NCBI GenBank assembly: GCA_037367355.1
Contig: CM074706.1
Coordinates: forward strand, 992,001 to 1,056,000
From: Neoscytalidium dimidiatum
Taxonomy: Eukaryota > Ascomycota > Dothideomycetes > Botryosphaeriales > Botryosphaeriaceae
Length of the DNA: 64,000 nucleotides
Direction: 5' to 3'
The first letter of the stretch is position 1. Each line of letters begins with the position of its first letter. Below are positions 1 through 11,600 of this stretch, one piece after another. The notes under the pieces are model-generated. The model was not told where the DNA came from. It saw nothing but the letters and a program-made list of their open reading frames with translations, and ran no database searches. A program made the translations under genes and the position numbers.

Positions 1-2882
1 CTCACTCCACAGGTAGCTCAGACCTGGGAACCGCTCTGTATGTCTTCGGCGATGGTTGTACGGAGTGGGGCTGGAGAAACACTCACTGTGCAGTTGAAAC
101 AAAGTCACACTTACCCTCCTTGAGAGCAAAACAAGTTGATGGCTTGTCTCTTCTCTAACGTAGTGCGCGATAAGCTGTGCCAAGCCGCTGGTCCCTGCGA
201 CTGCGATACGCATGATGCTGGAGAGGTTTTGACTGACCGGTGTGGGGAGGGTGCGGCAATCTCGGTGCGATGGTTTTCGGGTTAAATAGTTGAGTGTCTC
301 TTCAGCGACCGCGAAGTGCGATGTGTAGCAGTTGACTGCCGCGCAAGATTTCCAATCCACCCCAGCAACAGGAACCTTGAGGCCGCCCACAAAGCTTGAC
401 TCACGGGATATGCCACTATCCGGACGGCTAGCAGGGCACTCACATGTGACTTATAGAGAGGCTATTATCTCATCCCGCTCTCACGATCGAAGTCGGCCGA
501 TAGTTACAGATCGGGGAACAGGTACTGAACAGTGTAGGCCAGTCAATAAGAGAGTGAGGACGGTGGTGTTACAATCAGCATCACGCTGAGCAGCAGCCTC
601 CGGGGAATAAAGGAGACGATTCCGAAAGGGCGAGGCAAGAGTTCAATGATCCAGGGTAGCGGCTTCGAGGATCCACTGACAGGTGTCGATGGGGCTCTGA
701 ACCAAATATGGAGCTGCTGCTGCCTAGGATTGTGGTCCCGCGACGATATGCCAGTGGACATGGGCAGGAGCTGTGTTGTAGCGAGTCAAAGTGAATTTAC
801 GTGGTGGTTGGTCCTGAATTGACCGAGACATTCGTGCTGCGGCTCACCATAATCCCAAAACCGCGAGTAGAAGGGTTCAAGGAGGCGATTTCCGGCAATC
901 TGGAAACTGGAAATCCCGCGGCCGCGGTGGTCCCGCCCGGAATAGCTTGTGTGGCTTGCTGGCTGGCGAAAGCCCAGAGAATCTCACAAGGACGCATGGC
1001 CTCTACCTGACTCAGGAACAGTTGCCGCAGCCAAAATTTCCACAGCCGGTGAAGTAGTACCGCCAACTTGGTTTGGAAAATGGCCCCGAGGCGGTCCGCC
1101 CAGGCGCCATACGTTTGCGTCCGCCTCGGAATCTGGTGGCGGTAAAAATATCCGACCGTTACGGACCATGCTGCCCAGGCCGCGTGGGGTCCAAAGATTG
1201 TGATGGTGATGGAGGGTGGACTAGAATTGGGCCACTAGCAAACCATAGCTTATTACGTCTGATTGGTTGTAAATAGCGAGATGAGGACAAGGGCGGGTGA
1301 TCTTTGAGACGAATCCCTACTACACACTCATATGGTGTCTTGGAGGCTGAAATACAGGCGGCCAATTAAGCTGCAAGATGCCTTTCGGAAGAGACGTTCG
1401 TGACCATCAACATGGCCTGATGACCGGACAGACGCGGCTAGGAGAACTGCACCGCAGTCGCGTCCCACGCCGCCACTAGCGGTGATAACAGTAGCGGTGA
1501 CCTCTGGATCGGCAGCAGACCGAGTCTTACGGTGTCTCCTCTCTCTGCTGTAGCCTGCGACAGCCCTATCCGTTGAGAAGTACATGACAAAGATCTGCAC
1601 CAAAAAAAAAAAAAAAAAGCCTGTAGCTACCTACAGCGAGGTGCAAGAAGGGTATGACCAGCCGTGATTGGAGCGACCAAAGGACTGAACACTGTCGACG
1701 AGACGAAGGTGGAGAATTCTTACAAAGGGAATCAGGGAGACCCAGAGCTTTTTTTTTTTTGGGGGGGGGGAGCTGCAGAAGGCTGTACCGCACATTGAAG
1801 CCAGGAAAGCAGCAGGAAAGGGCCGAATCGGAATGCGAGGTCAGCATGCCCAGGACGGGGTTGCGGAGTGCCATTTCGACCGTCCGGACGTCTGCCTAAG
1901 CTGCTGTGAGATGAGAGGCAAAAAACTGATTCAGGTACGGCGGAGGTTGACAAGAAGACGCAGCAGGCCAATGGATCTATTGGGAAGACTTGAGAAATGA
2001 AGGAGACGTAGCTGGCCACACGCCATTGCACGCGTTGTGTGAGGCTCATCTGAAGCGGGTACTGGGGGGATGTTCCTCCGGGCTTACGCCATTACATCTA
2101 GAGGGCTGGTGGGCTTGCTGCCTGGGCCGTTGCCTCATGCCGTCCCACGCGAGCCACGTCCAACCTGGTCATATGTTCCGAGAAACCGTGGAGAGCTTGC
2201 CCGCCGATACAACCGTCTCAACGCGTAGGGCTGAGGTATAAAATGCGCACGAGTCGCGCTTCTGACCCGAAATCAACGCAGCGGATTGACAGATGGGATG
2301 CGGTCAGCTCGTCGAGTAATTGTCAACAAGATGACGAATAGTTGGTCGTAGCAATCGTCTGATAGGTAGGTCATGAAGGAGGAGGCGCATGGCACCTACT
2401 CGTGCACGAATTGCTTCGACTCCCGTGTGAGAGTGACTTGTCGTAATACTTCTGGGTAGGCGTTGTACAGTAACACTGGTACCTCCACAACTTTGTGGGG
2501 ACACGCTGGACGAGGCCGTGTCCGCTCCGCGTGTGGCGATTCACGTGAATGCGTGTTCTGGTCGCGATGCAAAACTGAACTGGAAGAGCGTGTCAATGAT
2601 GATACGGGCAGCGACTGATGACGATTGATGCTGGGCTCGGAAGAAATTTTGTGCATGACTTTCTGTGAAGGATTCGGTCGGTTCTCTTGCGAAGGACGCG
2701 TAGGTGTGATGCCTTGGGCAAGGCCGGGTTCGTGCCGTCATCTTCCCGGAGATCGGCATCGGCGGTTTCGACACGCGCAGCCTACAACACGCGTGCCTCG
2801 ACCTCGACGTGACACCCGCATCTTCTATCCTGCGTCCCCGCTCTACTCTTCTCTCTAAAAACACTTCCTCTTGCTCTTCGCT
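1..2882. other. Gene-free upstream stretch
   Basis: No open frame here is long, conserved-looking or spliceable into a recognisable protein on either strand. The stretch contains an A16 run near 1603, a mixed T/G homopolymer run near 1750-1770, and three ACGCGT hexamers (2030, 2221, 2789). The last few hundred bases are pyrimidine-rich and lead into the homeobox gene, so at least the right end is probably its promoter and 5' UTR. Confidence 0.5.
2789..2794. promoter_or_regulatory. MCB element (ACGCGT) upstream of homeobox gene
   Basis: A perfect ACGCGT lies 89 bp before the homeobox start codon. Further copies are at 2030-2035 and 2221-2226, and another is inside intron 1 (3103-3108). ACGCGT is the binding core of MBF (Mbp1/Swi6 or Res/Cdc10). 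Three copies in about 850 bp is more than expected by chance, but the genome is GC-rich, so binding remains an inference. Confidence 0.4.
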
Positions 2883-4840
2883 ATGAGCGATCCTGGCTCT
2901 ACCACCCCGCCAGCCGACGCGCCGAAACTCTCCAGCCCTCCGTCGGGCAGCTTAGCGTTCCTGGTACATTCGCCTGATACCGTCCAAAACCACCTTCCTC
3001 CAGATGTCGACAACAAACCTCTGGCCCGCCAGAAGAGGAGACGGACGAGGTATGCAACAACTGCCTCTGCCCAGTGCTTTCGCGGCGTGTTGGCAGCGCG
3101 TGACGCGTCAATCCGTGGCCATGCCAGGGCGCTCACTCGCACAGCTTCCTACACCATGGAAAGCACGCTAACAACCCGTTACGTGCTACAGCCCCGAAGA
3201 CCAAAAGATTTTAGAGGCCGAGTATCAGCGGAACAGCAAACCCGACAAGGTGGCGCGTCTGGAGATCGTGAAGCGCGTCGCTCTTGGCGAGAAGGAGGTG
3301 CAGGTAGGGACCCCCGCATGGGCCACTTATCCACTACAACGTCTAGTTGACGCACGAGCAGATCTGGTTCCAAAACCGCCGCCAAAACACGCGTCGTAAA
3401 TCCAAGCCACTCGACCCGCACGAAGTCCAATCCCATCTGGAATCCAGTTCCCAGGAGCTGAGCGCGGAGTTCTCCTCTTCCGTCCCAAATTCAGACCAGG
3501 CCGAAGAAGGAGAGCAAGAACAACGTTATGGAGATGCAACGGCGGCGCAGGACAGCTCAGGCAGCCTTCAGGGAACTCCTGGCAAGCCCCTGGCTGCTGA
3601 CAATGAGGTTTTGTCCAAGGATCACATGTCTTCATCTTCTGAGACTTCGACGAACACTGAATCACGAGGAAATGATGCCGCTCCAGAGCTACCGACAAGT
3701 CATGTCCCGCCAAACGTGCCCGGCCCTACCGAACCCAGTAGCTCACAGCCTCTGCCGTCGTCGCAGGAAAGCCAGCGACAAGGCGTCGGCTACCTGGCGA
3801 ATCGCCGAAGTCAGTCTTTTGCTCGATATGAAGAGCCGGTGGCAGAAAAGTCTGGCTTTGCACCATCATCTCAAGAGCAGGCGCCCGCTCGAACTCTCAA
3901 GAAGTCCAGCTCGTTCGTGCGACTCTCGATGACCGAAGACGGAAAAGCCAGAGTCATTACCAGCGAGGACTCTCCATCCCCGCCTAGGTCTCAGCCAACT
4001 CCTGCTCCAGCGAGCGAGAGGACTGACGGTCTCCGCCGCAGCTATAGTGCAGCTGCGTTGAGTGATCGGCTGAAGCAAGCGCAATCGCCCCAGGGCATGC
4101 AGAGGTCTTTCTCGGGACGCTCACGCGATTCAAGAGCTTGGGAGTTCTGGTGTGACAGTGACGCGCGAAACTCCCTCACCGAAAAGGCAAATCAGGAGGG
4201 TAGTGGGTCCGCAGCGGATGCCATTGAACTCATACGCTCTACCAGTAGAGGGGCTTTGAAACTGAACCCCAATAAACGCAACGCCCAGCTTCTACCTCAG
4301 AGCTCAGCCAAGCGTGTCAAGATCGACGGAAAGAGCACTCACCGGCCGCCGCTTTCGCGTTCATCTTCCTCCCAGGGACGCCTGCAGGGCAGGCCTGCTC
4401 CTCTTAGCAGAACCCCGTTGAAGAAGAGCCAGTCACTCAGAGCGAAGGGCGCTGACGAGGACGGCTTCGAAATCCCTCAGACCGAATCTGACAAAGAGAA
4501 CTGGGAGCCGGGTGTGCCTGGCGCTAGCTTGCGTCGCACCAAGCAGCCGGCTGCGAGCCAACAGCCTGGACAATCACGCCGCAGGATTTTGGGCGAGAAC
4601 ACCAATATCCTAAGCACAAGCACCAGCCTTGGAGCTATGATGGATCGCGAGAAGGGGCTTAAATCCACGTCACACCGGGGGTTGCAAGGAAACCTTACCA
4701 GTAACCCCGAAGACGACGACGAAATTCGCGCGTTTATGGGCGGCGCAGGTGGCCACAGTCAAAGAACGAGTGTCTCAAGCGGCGAGGAGCTAGGCTGCGT
4801 GGAAGGTCTTCTCAAACTGAGCCAGGGCAACTGGAGATGA
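2883..4840 (+). CDS. Homeobox transcription factor, YOX1-like
   Basis: Three exons (2883-3049, 3192-3303, 3362-4840) encode 585 aa. The homeodomain (about residues 50-112) is interrupted by both introns and only becomes complete after splicing. Helix 3 reads KEVQIWFQNRRQNTRRK, with the invariant Trp, Phe, Asn and Arg of DNA-contacting homeodomains. The long remainder is Ser/Pro/Gln-rich and probably disordered, ending in a short hydrophobic motif (VEGLLKLSQGNW). Fungal homeodomain proteins of this type are usually annotated as YOX1-like. In yeasts Yox1 is a cell-cycle repressor, and in fission yeast it acts with MBF. The ATG at 2883 was chosen because it is the first ATG in frame with exon 1. 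MCB sites upstream fit G1/S control. The family assignment is firm; one-to-one orthology with YOX1 is less sure. Confidence 0.85.
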
Positions 4841-7114
4841 TGTTGACGCGATTTCATTGGAGCTCAGGTTGATGGCGTAGTGGATAATGATCAAAAAATG
4901 GTTCTTAGGGGTGTTTCTGGCAATCGGGGATTGTCTTGTCATTCCGGCGTTGAATGTGTATTCGGTTTGGATGTATGAGAATTGCCGGGCAGGGCAAAAG
5001 CCACAAGGTGGCCAGTCACAGCATGAACGTGTGTAACTTGGACAAGCTATTGAATTAGGCAGCTTAGCAAACAAAGATGGAGTACTTCTGAAATGGGGTT
5101 TCACAGCTTCGAATAGATTCTCGCCACGCTCCCTGCACAAAACAGTACGGGCAATCGAAGATCGAATTAATTCTTAGGTTTTCTTTGTTTTTCCCATTCG
5201 GATAGGCGCAGGGCCACTGCCCCCGGGAAGCTCCGGATATAATGGAATCTCGCTCTTTACCGCAATCGATTTTTCATGCATCACCCTCAATCTCTCGTGC
5301 CCCCCCTCTCCACGAATCTGCGAATCTGCAATCTCCCCCGTCGCTTGTATCTGAGAAAGAGAGGCCGCGGCTATGCGCGAGGGTGTGGTTATTTTCGAAA
5401 TGCTTTTTGTGCATGCCGCCCCGAGCCGACGGCCACTGGCCATGAGACCACGCATGTGCTTTGGCTAGCGTGGTGTTCGAAACGACCACTCCCTTTTTTC
5501 TCCCTCCTTCTCCAGACCCCACAGAAGCTCATGCGGCGCGGGTCATTCCACTCATGTCTCGCAGATCATTCGCTGATCCACATACCGTAGCCCCGGGGGG
5601 GGAGGAGGGAAGAAGCGGCTGGGATTTCTGCGAAATGGGACCTCGCGGGACACGCGTGTTCGCGCGCCCAGCTCGTTTCTCATCTGCACGCAATTGCGCA
5701 AAATGAGGGGTTTCCATGCGGTTCCTCGCGCCCGCGCCGTTCATTGGTGTCCAGACCCCGGTAGGTTTGGAAAGACTGGGGGGCAATGCGATGCCGACTC
5801 GTGGACCCTTTCGGCTTCGTGAGGGAGTTTTTTTTTCTATCGCATTTCGGATGATGGGGAGGAGAGAGGGACAGTGCTCCGGCAGCCAGTTGACCATGTT
5901 TCGCTCCTATCAACGACCAACGGCCGTTGCTGGAGAGCGAGGAGGTAAACACAGAGCGGATGCGTGGACGGGCGTGAGAGGTGGGAACATGTGTTCTGGA
6001 AAGAGCCGTTCTCCGATAGATCCGCACACCCTATCTCTCCTCTTCTCTTTCACCGCGGCTGATCGCCGAGTAAAAAAGAGCTGATTGCGTGCGTTTTTGC
6101 GCCGTGCCGTTTCGTGCAGTGCGTGATGGCCGCCCTGCCGGCCGTGCTGTGCCGCAGGAAAGTTCTGTTTTTTTCTTACGGCCGCGCTGAGAGGCGGCAG
6201 AGTACGTTGGGAACGGCGGCAGACGGATGGGTGATTGGGAGCTATTGGACATGGCACGCCAATGAGACATGCATGGCGGAAGGAGAGGAGACGACGCCCT
6301 TGCACATGCTTTTGCAAGATGGGGCATACTGTTTTTGCTGGGTGTCAGGCGAGGCTGGCTGGCTCAACACTTCTGCACCGATGGATTGATCAGTGAGCGA
6401 GCTCTGGCAGGATTTCGGTGTGACGCGCGCTGGTTGAGCACCGGCGACTGCAACGGCTAAACCTCCTTAGGAGAGGGAGATCTATCAGCATGGCCAAGCA
6501 GCACAGCCCTCAGGCGTCTGGCACAGCAGGCCGAAGACTGCCGTTTCCGGACGCGTTCTGCTGACGGGCCGTCTTATTTTTGGGCTTATCTCGTATGACG
6601 GCTGAAAGCTGCTGCAAGGGCAGCGTCCGTTTCTCTTTGCCTTCTCCACCGAAAGCAAGCGAGAAAGCATTTCTCGGTTCGGTTCGGTGGAATGCTCATG
6701 TCGGTGGCAGCGAGGCATGGAGACCGGGAGCCGGCGGGCGTGCAGGGTGCGGTCAGCGGCAGTCAGGGCTCGCCCCAGGCTCCAGCGTCCGGCTCTCTGG
6801 CATTCTAGCGCGCTGCAGGTGCGCTCCTTCCCAGCGGACATTTGTCCTTGGGAGGACGGTCGCAGAAGGTTCAACGGCACGCAGCAAGCAGCGCTGATTG
6901 GCGACCGGCGGAAACAAGTGCGTCTCGCCCCTTGTCGCGCCCGAGCTGCCCTCGCGCGCGGACGGCTGCATCAGCATCAAGCACGGCATGCCGGGCGGAG
7001 AGCGCGGCTTTGGCGTGCTGCAGCAGCAGCACTCGATCGCGCGATGCCGTGAGTGAGCTGGAGGAGGGTCTCTGGGGTCTGCGCCAGCAACTCCAGAAAC
7101 TGCGCCAGACATCG

Positions 7115-7145
7115 CGCCAGAAGCGCCAGAAGCACCAGAAGCACC
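7115..7145. repeat. 9-bp tandem repeat
   Basis: Unit CGCCAGAAG/CACCAGAAG in about 3.4 copies. It is a simple tandem expansion in non-coding DNA; no function is evident. Confidence 0.6.
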
Positions 7146-7216
7146 ACGGAACAGCCGGAGGAAACAGCAGCAGCGCGCCGTCGTCTCAAGCGCTCACGTG
7201 CGGCAGGGGCACGAAA

Positions 7217-7251
7217 GACGCAGACGCGGACGCGGACGTGGACGTGGACGG
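7217..7251. repeat. 6-bp tandem repeat
   Basis: Near-perfect GACGCG/GACGTG hexamer array of about six units, in non-coding DNA upstream of the gene at 8122. Confidence 0.6.
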
Positions 7252-7464
7252 CGGTGGCGCGCGGGCATGGAAAAGGGGAGCCCTGGAGTCCTTCGGCATG
7301 GCAGCGCGATCGATGGCCGCCGAAGGGCGTTCGTTGGCGGGAGGTTAGCCATCGTTGCGCAATCGTCATGGCCAAAAATCGGGTCATGGGCTCACTCGCT
7401 GCGCGGTGGCATCGTGGGCCGGCAAGTGGCAGGCGACTAAGGAGCGAGGCAGCAAAGGCCCAGC

Positions 7465-7506
7465 GGATGGCGGATGGCGGATGGCGGATTGCGGATGGCG
7501 GACGGC
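7465..7506. repeat. 7-bp tandem repeat
   Basis: GGATGGC heptamer in about six slightly diverged copies. With the two neighbouring arrays it makes 7.1-7.5 kb a cluster of unstable simple repeats. Confidence 0.65.
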
Positions 7507-8121
7507 GCGCTGATGACGGAGCGAGAGCAAATGCAAGTGCAACTGCTGGCTCTCTGCGGCCTCTCTGCTCTCCCCTTTCCTTGCGCTCTCCACGGCGCTG
7601 CAGCGGCCTCTGCCCACTTGAAACCGACCGCATTCCTTGGACGGGCACACACACACCACCCGCTCACCACTGCAGCACGCGGGCCCTAGGCTGGAGCAGG
7701 ACCCTTCGCTTTGTGCGCTCTGCCCCACTGCAGCCGCCGCCGCACTCGGTGCGACGCTTCGCTGAGCCGCTGCGCCCGGCGCCAGGGACCAAGCACTCAC
7801 TGCCAACCCTGCCGGATGATCTGATCAGCGAGTGCCCTGCCCCTGCTCGGCTTGCTGCTTTATCGGCGCCCACAAACACCCCAGCACCGAAGCCTCTATA
7901 ACACCCTCCCCCCCGCTCCTGGCCTTCTGACGCCTCCCTGTCCCACCACCATCTCTGCAGTCCACCTCCTCCCCGACTCTCAAATCAATTCTCGAAACAA
8001 GTCCCGCTTCACCCGATACATATAAACACCCTCCACCCCGCCCTCCAGCGGTCCGTCGAATCACCATTACCATCGGCCGGAAACGGAAGACCAAACGCTT
8101 CTCTACCGTCCACTACAGATT

Positions 8122-8694
8122 ATGCCCTCCCGGCCACGTACTTCCATCATGTCTTCCACTACCACTACCATGTCCGCCCGGACTGGCTCAGACACCCTGG
8201 CCATTCCTTCTCAGGCGCCACGCCTTCGCCCTGGCAGACAGCATAGCTCCGGCTCGTCTAATCTGAAGCTGCCTTCTCTGCCGCGCTTCCATCCGGCCAA
8301 CTTCCCATCGTCAGGCTCGAGTGCCGCCAATACTCCGAGCACCAACCCTAATAGCCCGCAACCTCCGCCCTCACCACGCACCCAGCAGAAGCAGTACTCG
8401 GAGGCCCAGCGCCAGCTCTACATCTACCAAAGAGAGCTGCTCGCCAACGCTACCCGCAACATGGCTACGGGGACGAAGCCCGCAAGCCCACGCTTGAACC
8501 CTCTGGGAAGTCCAGGCCCTGTCACCCCTCTCGAACTTGAGGGCCAGCAAGGCGACTACCTAACCGCAGGGGCTCGCGCTTCGGGCACTCTCGCGGACTC
8601 CCGGAGCGAGCTCGTCGAGAAGCTCCTTCATGAGGAGGCCAACCGGGTAGGCCAGATGTCCCCTGGACGGCCAACTTCGGTCGGCAGCTGCTAG
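8122..8694 (+). CDS. Small conserved fungal protein of unknown function
   Basis: A single-exon gene of 190 aa. The N-terminus is Ser/Thr/Pro-rich. It contains an ordered-looking block (LKLPSLPRFHPANFPS, about residues 51-66), a Pro-rich linker, then a polar helix-like segment (YSEAQRQLYIYQRELLAN, about 93-110) and a second short motif (GPVTPLELE, about 132-140). I recognise this pattern as a conserved hypothetical of filamentous ascomycetes but know no function. There is no signal peptide or membrane segment. A pyrimidine-rich leader ends just before the ATG, which supports expression and this start. Later in-frame ATGs at codons 10 and 17 could also be used. The gene stands alone between two long gene-poor stretches, which in fungi often marks a gene with complex regulation (inference). 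Confidence 0.65.
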   Translation: MPSRPRTSIMSSTTTTMSARTGSDTLAIPSQAPRLRPGRQHSSGSSNLKLPSLPRFHPANFPSSGSSAANTPSTNPNSPQPPPSPRTQQKQYSEAQRQLYIYQRELLANATRNMATGTKPASPRLNPLGSPGPVTPLELEGQQGDYLTAGARASGTLADSRSELVEKLLHEEANRVGQMSPGRPTSVGSC

Positions 8695-11600
8695 GTAGCC
8701 GCACCTTCAATTCTACTTGGAATGACTATTGGATGTCATTCTCGATACGGCCTTAACAATAACTTTCCTACATTGTGACCTGGTCACAGAGTCTCGGTTT
8801 CTTCCCTATCGGCAATTTGGCGGGCGTCATCTCAATCAGCATTTTTTCGGCGTCACAGAACGATACCACTGGAGCAAGGGAGATAAATTGAGCATTCTCA
8901 TCAACACCGCGGGGCGCGTGTTCCATCGAAACGTCCAAAATTGCATCACCATTTCTCGGCGTCTTCACTTCCAGGTTCTTTCGGACAGGCTGGCAACACG
9001 GTGTTGTCGTCCGCGGCGTCGGCTCCTAGAATCAGGAAAGTAGACCCATGGCAACGATAACATCACCTCGTCCACTATTCTATTTTTTTTTTTCTCTTTT
9101 TTGGAGGGTGAGGCGCGACGGTCTCCACCACCGTGTTATCACGGTGGCAATCACGACAGCGGCCCGACAGCTCTATCGTGTGATTAGACATCATCGTCGT
9201 CATGATCTTCGCCACATCGTCATCTGCAACAGCAGAAACAACATGCGCATTTTCGGTACCAAGAGTTCGGGATCACGACTGCATGGGGCGGAAAGGGAGG
9301 GGTATGGGATCTTGGTGAAATTGAGGCTTGGGAATTTCTTCCGTTCGCTTCATCACTGCGCTGTTACATTTCGTCCCCACATAACCAAGTGCTGGGAGTG
9401 GGCCCTCTTTTCAAACACACCACATTCGCTTGAGCTTGCCCGAATTTCATTTTTTACTTATGGACATGGGGTTTCCCCGCGCTTCTGGCGTTTGCGGAGG
9501 GAAATGGAGTGGGCGTTTCGTATTGTTCATCTTTACTAGCATCGGGAAAGCACGTAGGGCATCTTTTCTTGCTGCGCTGGCCGGCTATCTGGAGATTTGA
9601 TTTCTTCATGAGGACAGGGGTATCGGAGACGAATCGCCCACGTGGGCGAATGGGACTACATGTGTTAGACAGTTAAACCTGGAAGGGAGTGAGTCCGTTC
9701 AAGCACGGACGGCTACGGCGCTGGGCAAGCCCGTAGCAAGGGCGAGCTAATGCGCGGGAAACCAAGGCAGACCAGGCAGGCAGCTTGATCGCTCGATTTC
9801 AATACCAATTCCGGTTTGGTGCCCGAAGACGTCTCAAGTCGTTGTGCGCAACGAGACCGAGTGAATGCCATTTGATCTCTTCAACGCTCATCGTGACATG
9901 GACCCGGCAGACAGAATACGATGGGCTGAAAGATGCTACTTTGTGACCTCGACAAGCATCGATCACCTTTCTTTTTAGGCATGTCGTACATGGTGAAGAG
10001 GTTGGGATGGGCCTCTCAACACACCTGGTGCTGCGGTGGGCGTGTGTGACAACCAAGATTGAAAATTGCGCGGCACGCGGCAAAATTGAAAGCAGCGCCC
10101 CATGCACTTTCGCGCTCAGTACAGGACAGGAACAGGTCTCTGGCTGTTGCTAAACCCCCGCATCGATTGTCACCACCCTGGACGCCGTGGATACTCTGCC
10201 TTCGTCATCAAACCACATGCACAGCCCACGCAGCCGAGTACTCGCAAGAGAGCGGGAAAGCGGGAGGCAAAGGGCCAAACCGTTTTGCGCAAGCAGGCAA
10301 CCCATCTGTGCATCGCGTCTGCGCCTCACAGGAGATGCGCGTCGACGACCTCCATCATCACCGCTTCCACCGCCGCTCGCTCACCTTCATTCCCCACGTA
10401 CCTTTTTTGCAACACACACCATCCAATCCCCAGTCGGCTAACCCCCCAGTCCCTGCGTCTCGCACCGCACGGCATCAGCCGCTCATCCTTCACCGAGGTA
10501 GCTCTCAGACCCGCCCATCCAGAGCACCAGACAGCCCACCATCGACACACCACTCTCACCTCGAACCCCACCGCGAGCCTCTCCCTCTGATCACACAGTC
10601 TTTTTCCTCGCTCCGGCAACCAGCCCGTTAACCAACCGCAGATCGCTCTCGCGTCGTGCTGCTCACGCCTCAGTTCCCTCCCCCACCCCACTCCTCCGCA
10701 ATGCCGCCGCCAACCCGCATCAACGCAACCCAAGCCCACCAACCACCTCCAAAAAGCAAGAAAGCCACTCGCGCACCTTAGCTCGAGCGCTAGGCGCGCC
10801 GCGCGCCACGCGTTGCGCGAGTCATCTGCGAGTCACCCGCAAAAAGCACCGCGCTCGTCTCTCATCAAAAGCGAATGTTCGGGTAACAATGGCGCGTGTG
10901 TGGGTGCACAGAGAAGAGCAACCGCAGTGACACCACACGCGAGGATGCGGACTTACGAGCGAACCCACCGAAAACCCGATCTCAATAATGTACTCTTCAT
11001 GTATCTCCATTCTTAGCTGTTGTCCTTTTCTTTTCTTTTTTTTTTTTGAAAAAAAAGCCTATTTACTACAGAAAGTGGCATACATGTGAGAGCATGTATG
11101 TGGTCGCACATGCCCTTCAACTCCACTATTTCCGAAGACAAAAAAAAAACGAGTGGCTGCGAAAAAGGTGGCTCGATGGATGATTGCTCCCGCCCCGAGT
11201 GAAGGGTTACACGCGGTGCTGCAGCAGAGGTGACAAGGCGCGCAACGCGAGATATGAACCGGCAGTGATCAACGCGTCTCCGGTCTTTGTTGTTGATGAT
11301 GATGATGATTTACCCGCCGGATGAACCGCGATGCTCCGCCAGTCCGCTCATCACACGCCGCCGCTACTTTAGCTCTGGTGTCGGTCGTTCTCTCTGTCGG
11401 GTAGGTAGGGAGAATCCTTTGAGGCGTCCCCACAACTTGGCATCTCCTTTCCTTTCGGGCAAGCCGGTGCATGTTTCATGCGCTGCGGGTCTGGTTGACC
11501 GGCGACCCGTTCGCATGACTAACTACGCGCGCAGAGCCTCGAGGGGGGAGGCATGTGGGGAAGATGAGAGAGGAAGGCGACAAGAAGAGGCTCGCTCCCA

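Larger units (their letters stand above)
4841..8121. other. Gene-poor intergenic stretch with simple repeats
   Basis: No recognisable gene. The first part is the 3' flank of the homeobox gene. From about 6.9 kb the DNA holds several coding-independent short tandem repeats, listed separately. From about 7.75 kb it becomes strongly pyrimidine-rich, as is typical of a long fungal promoter and 5' UTR feeding the gene at 8122. Confidence 0.45.

Noticed and set aside
1750..1770. T-run followed by G-run resembling a telomere-like tract
   Set aside because: It is a single homopolymer junction, not a tandem TTAGGG array.
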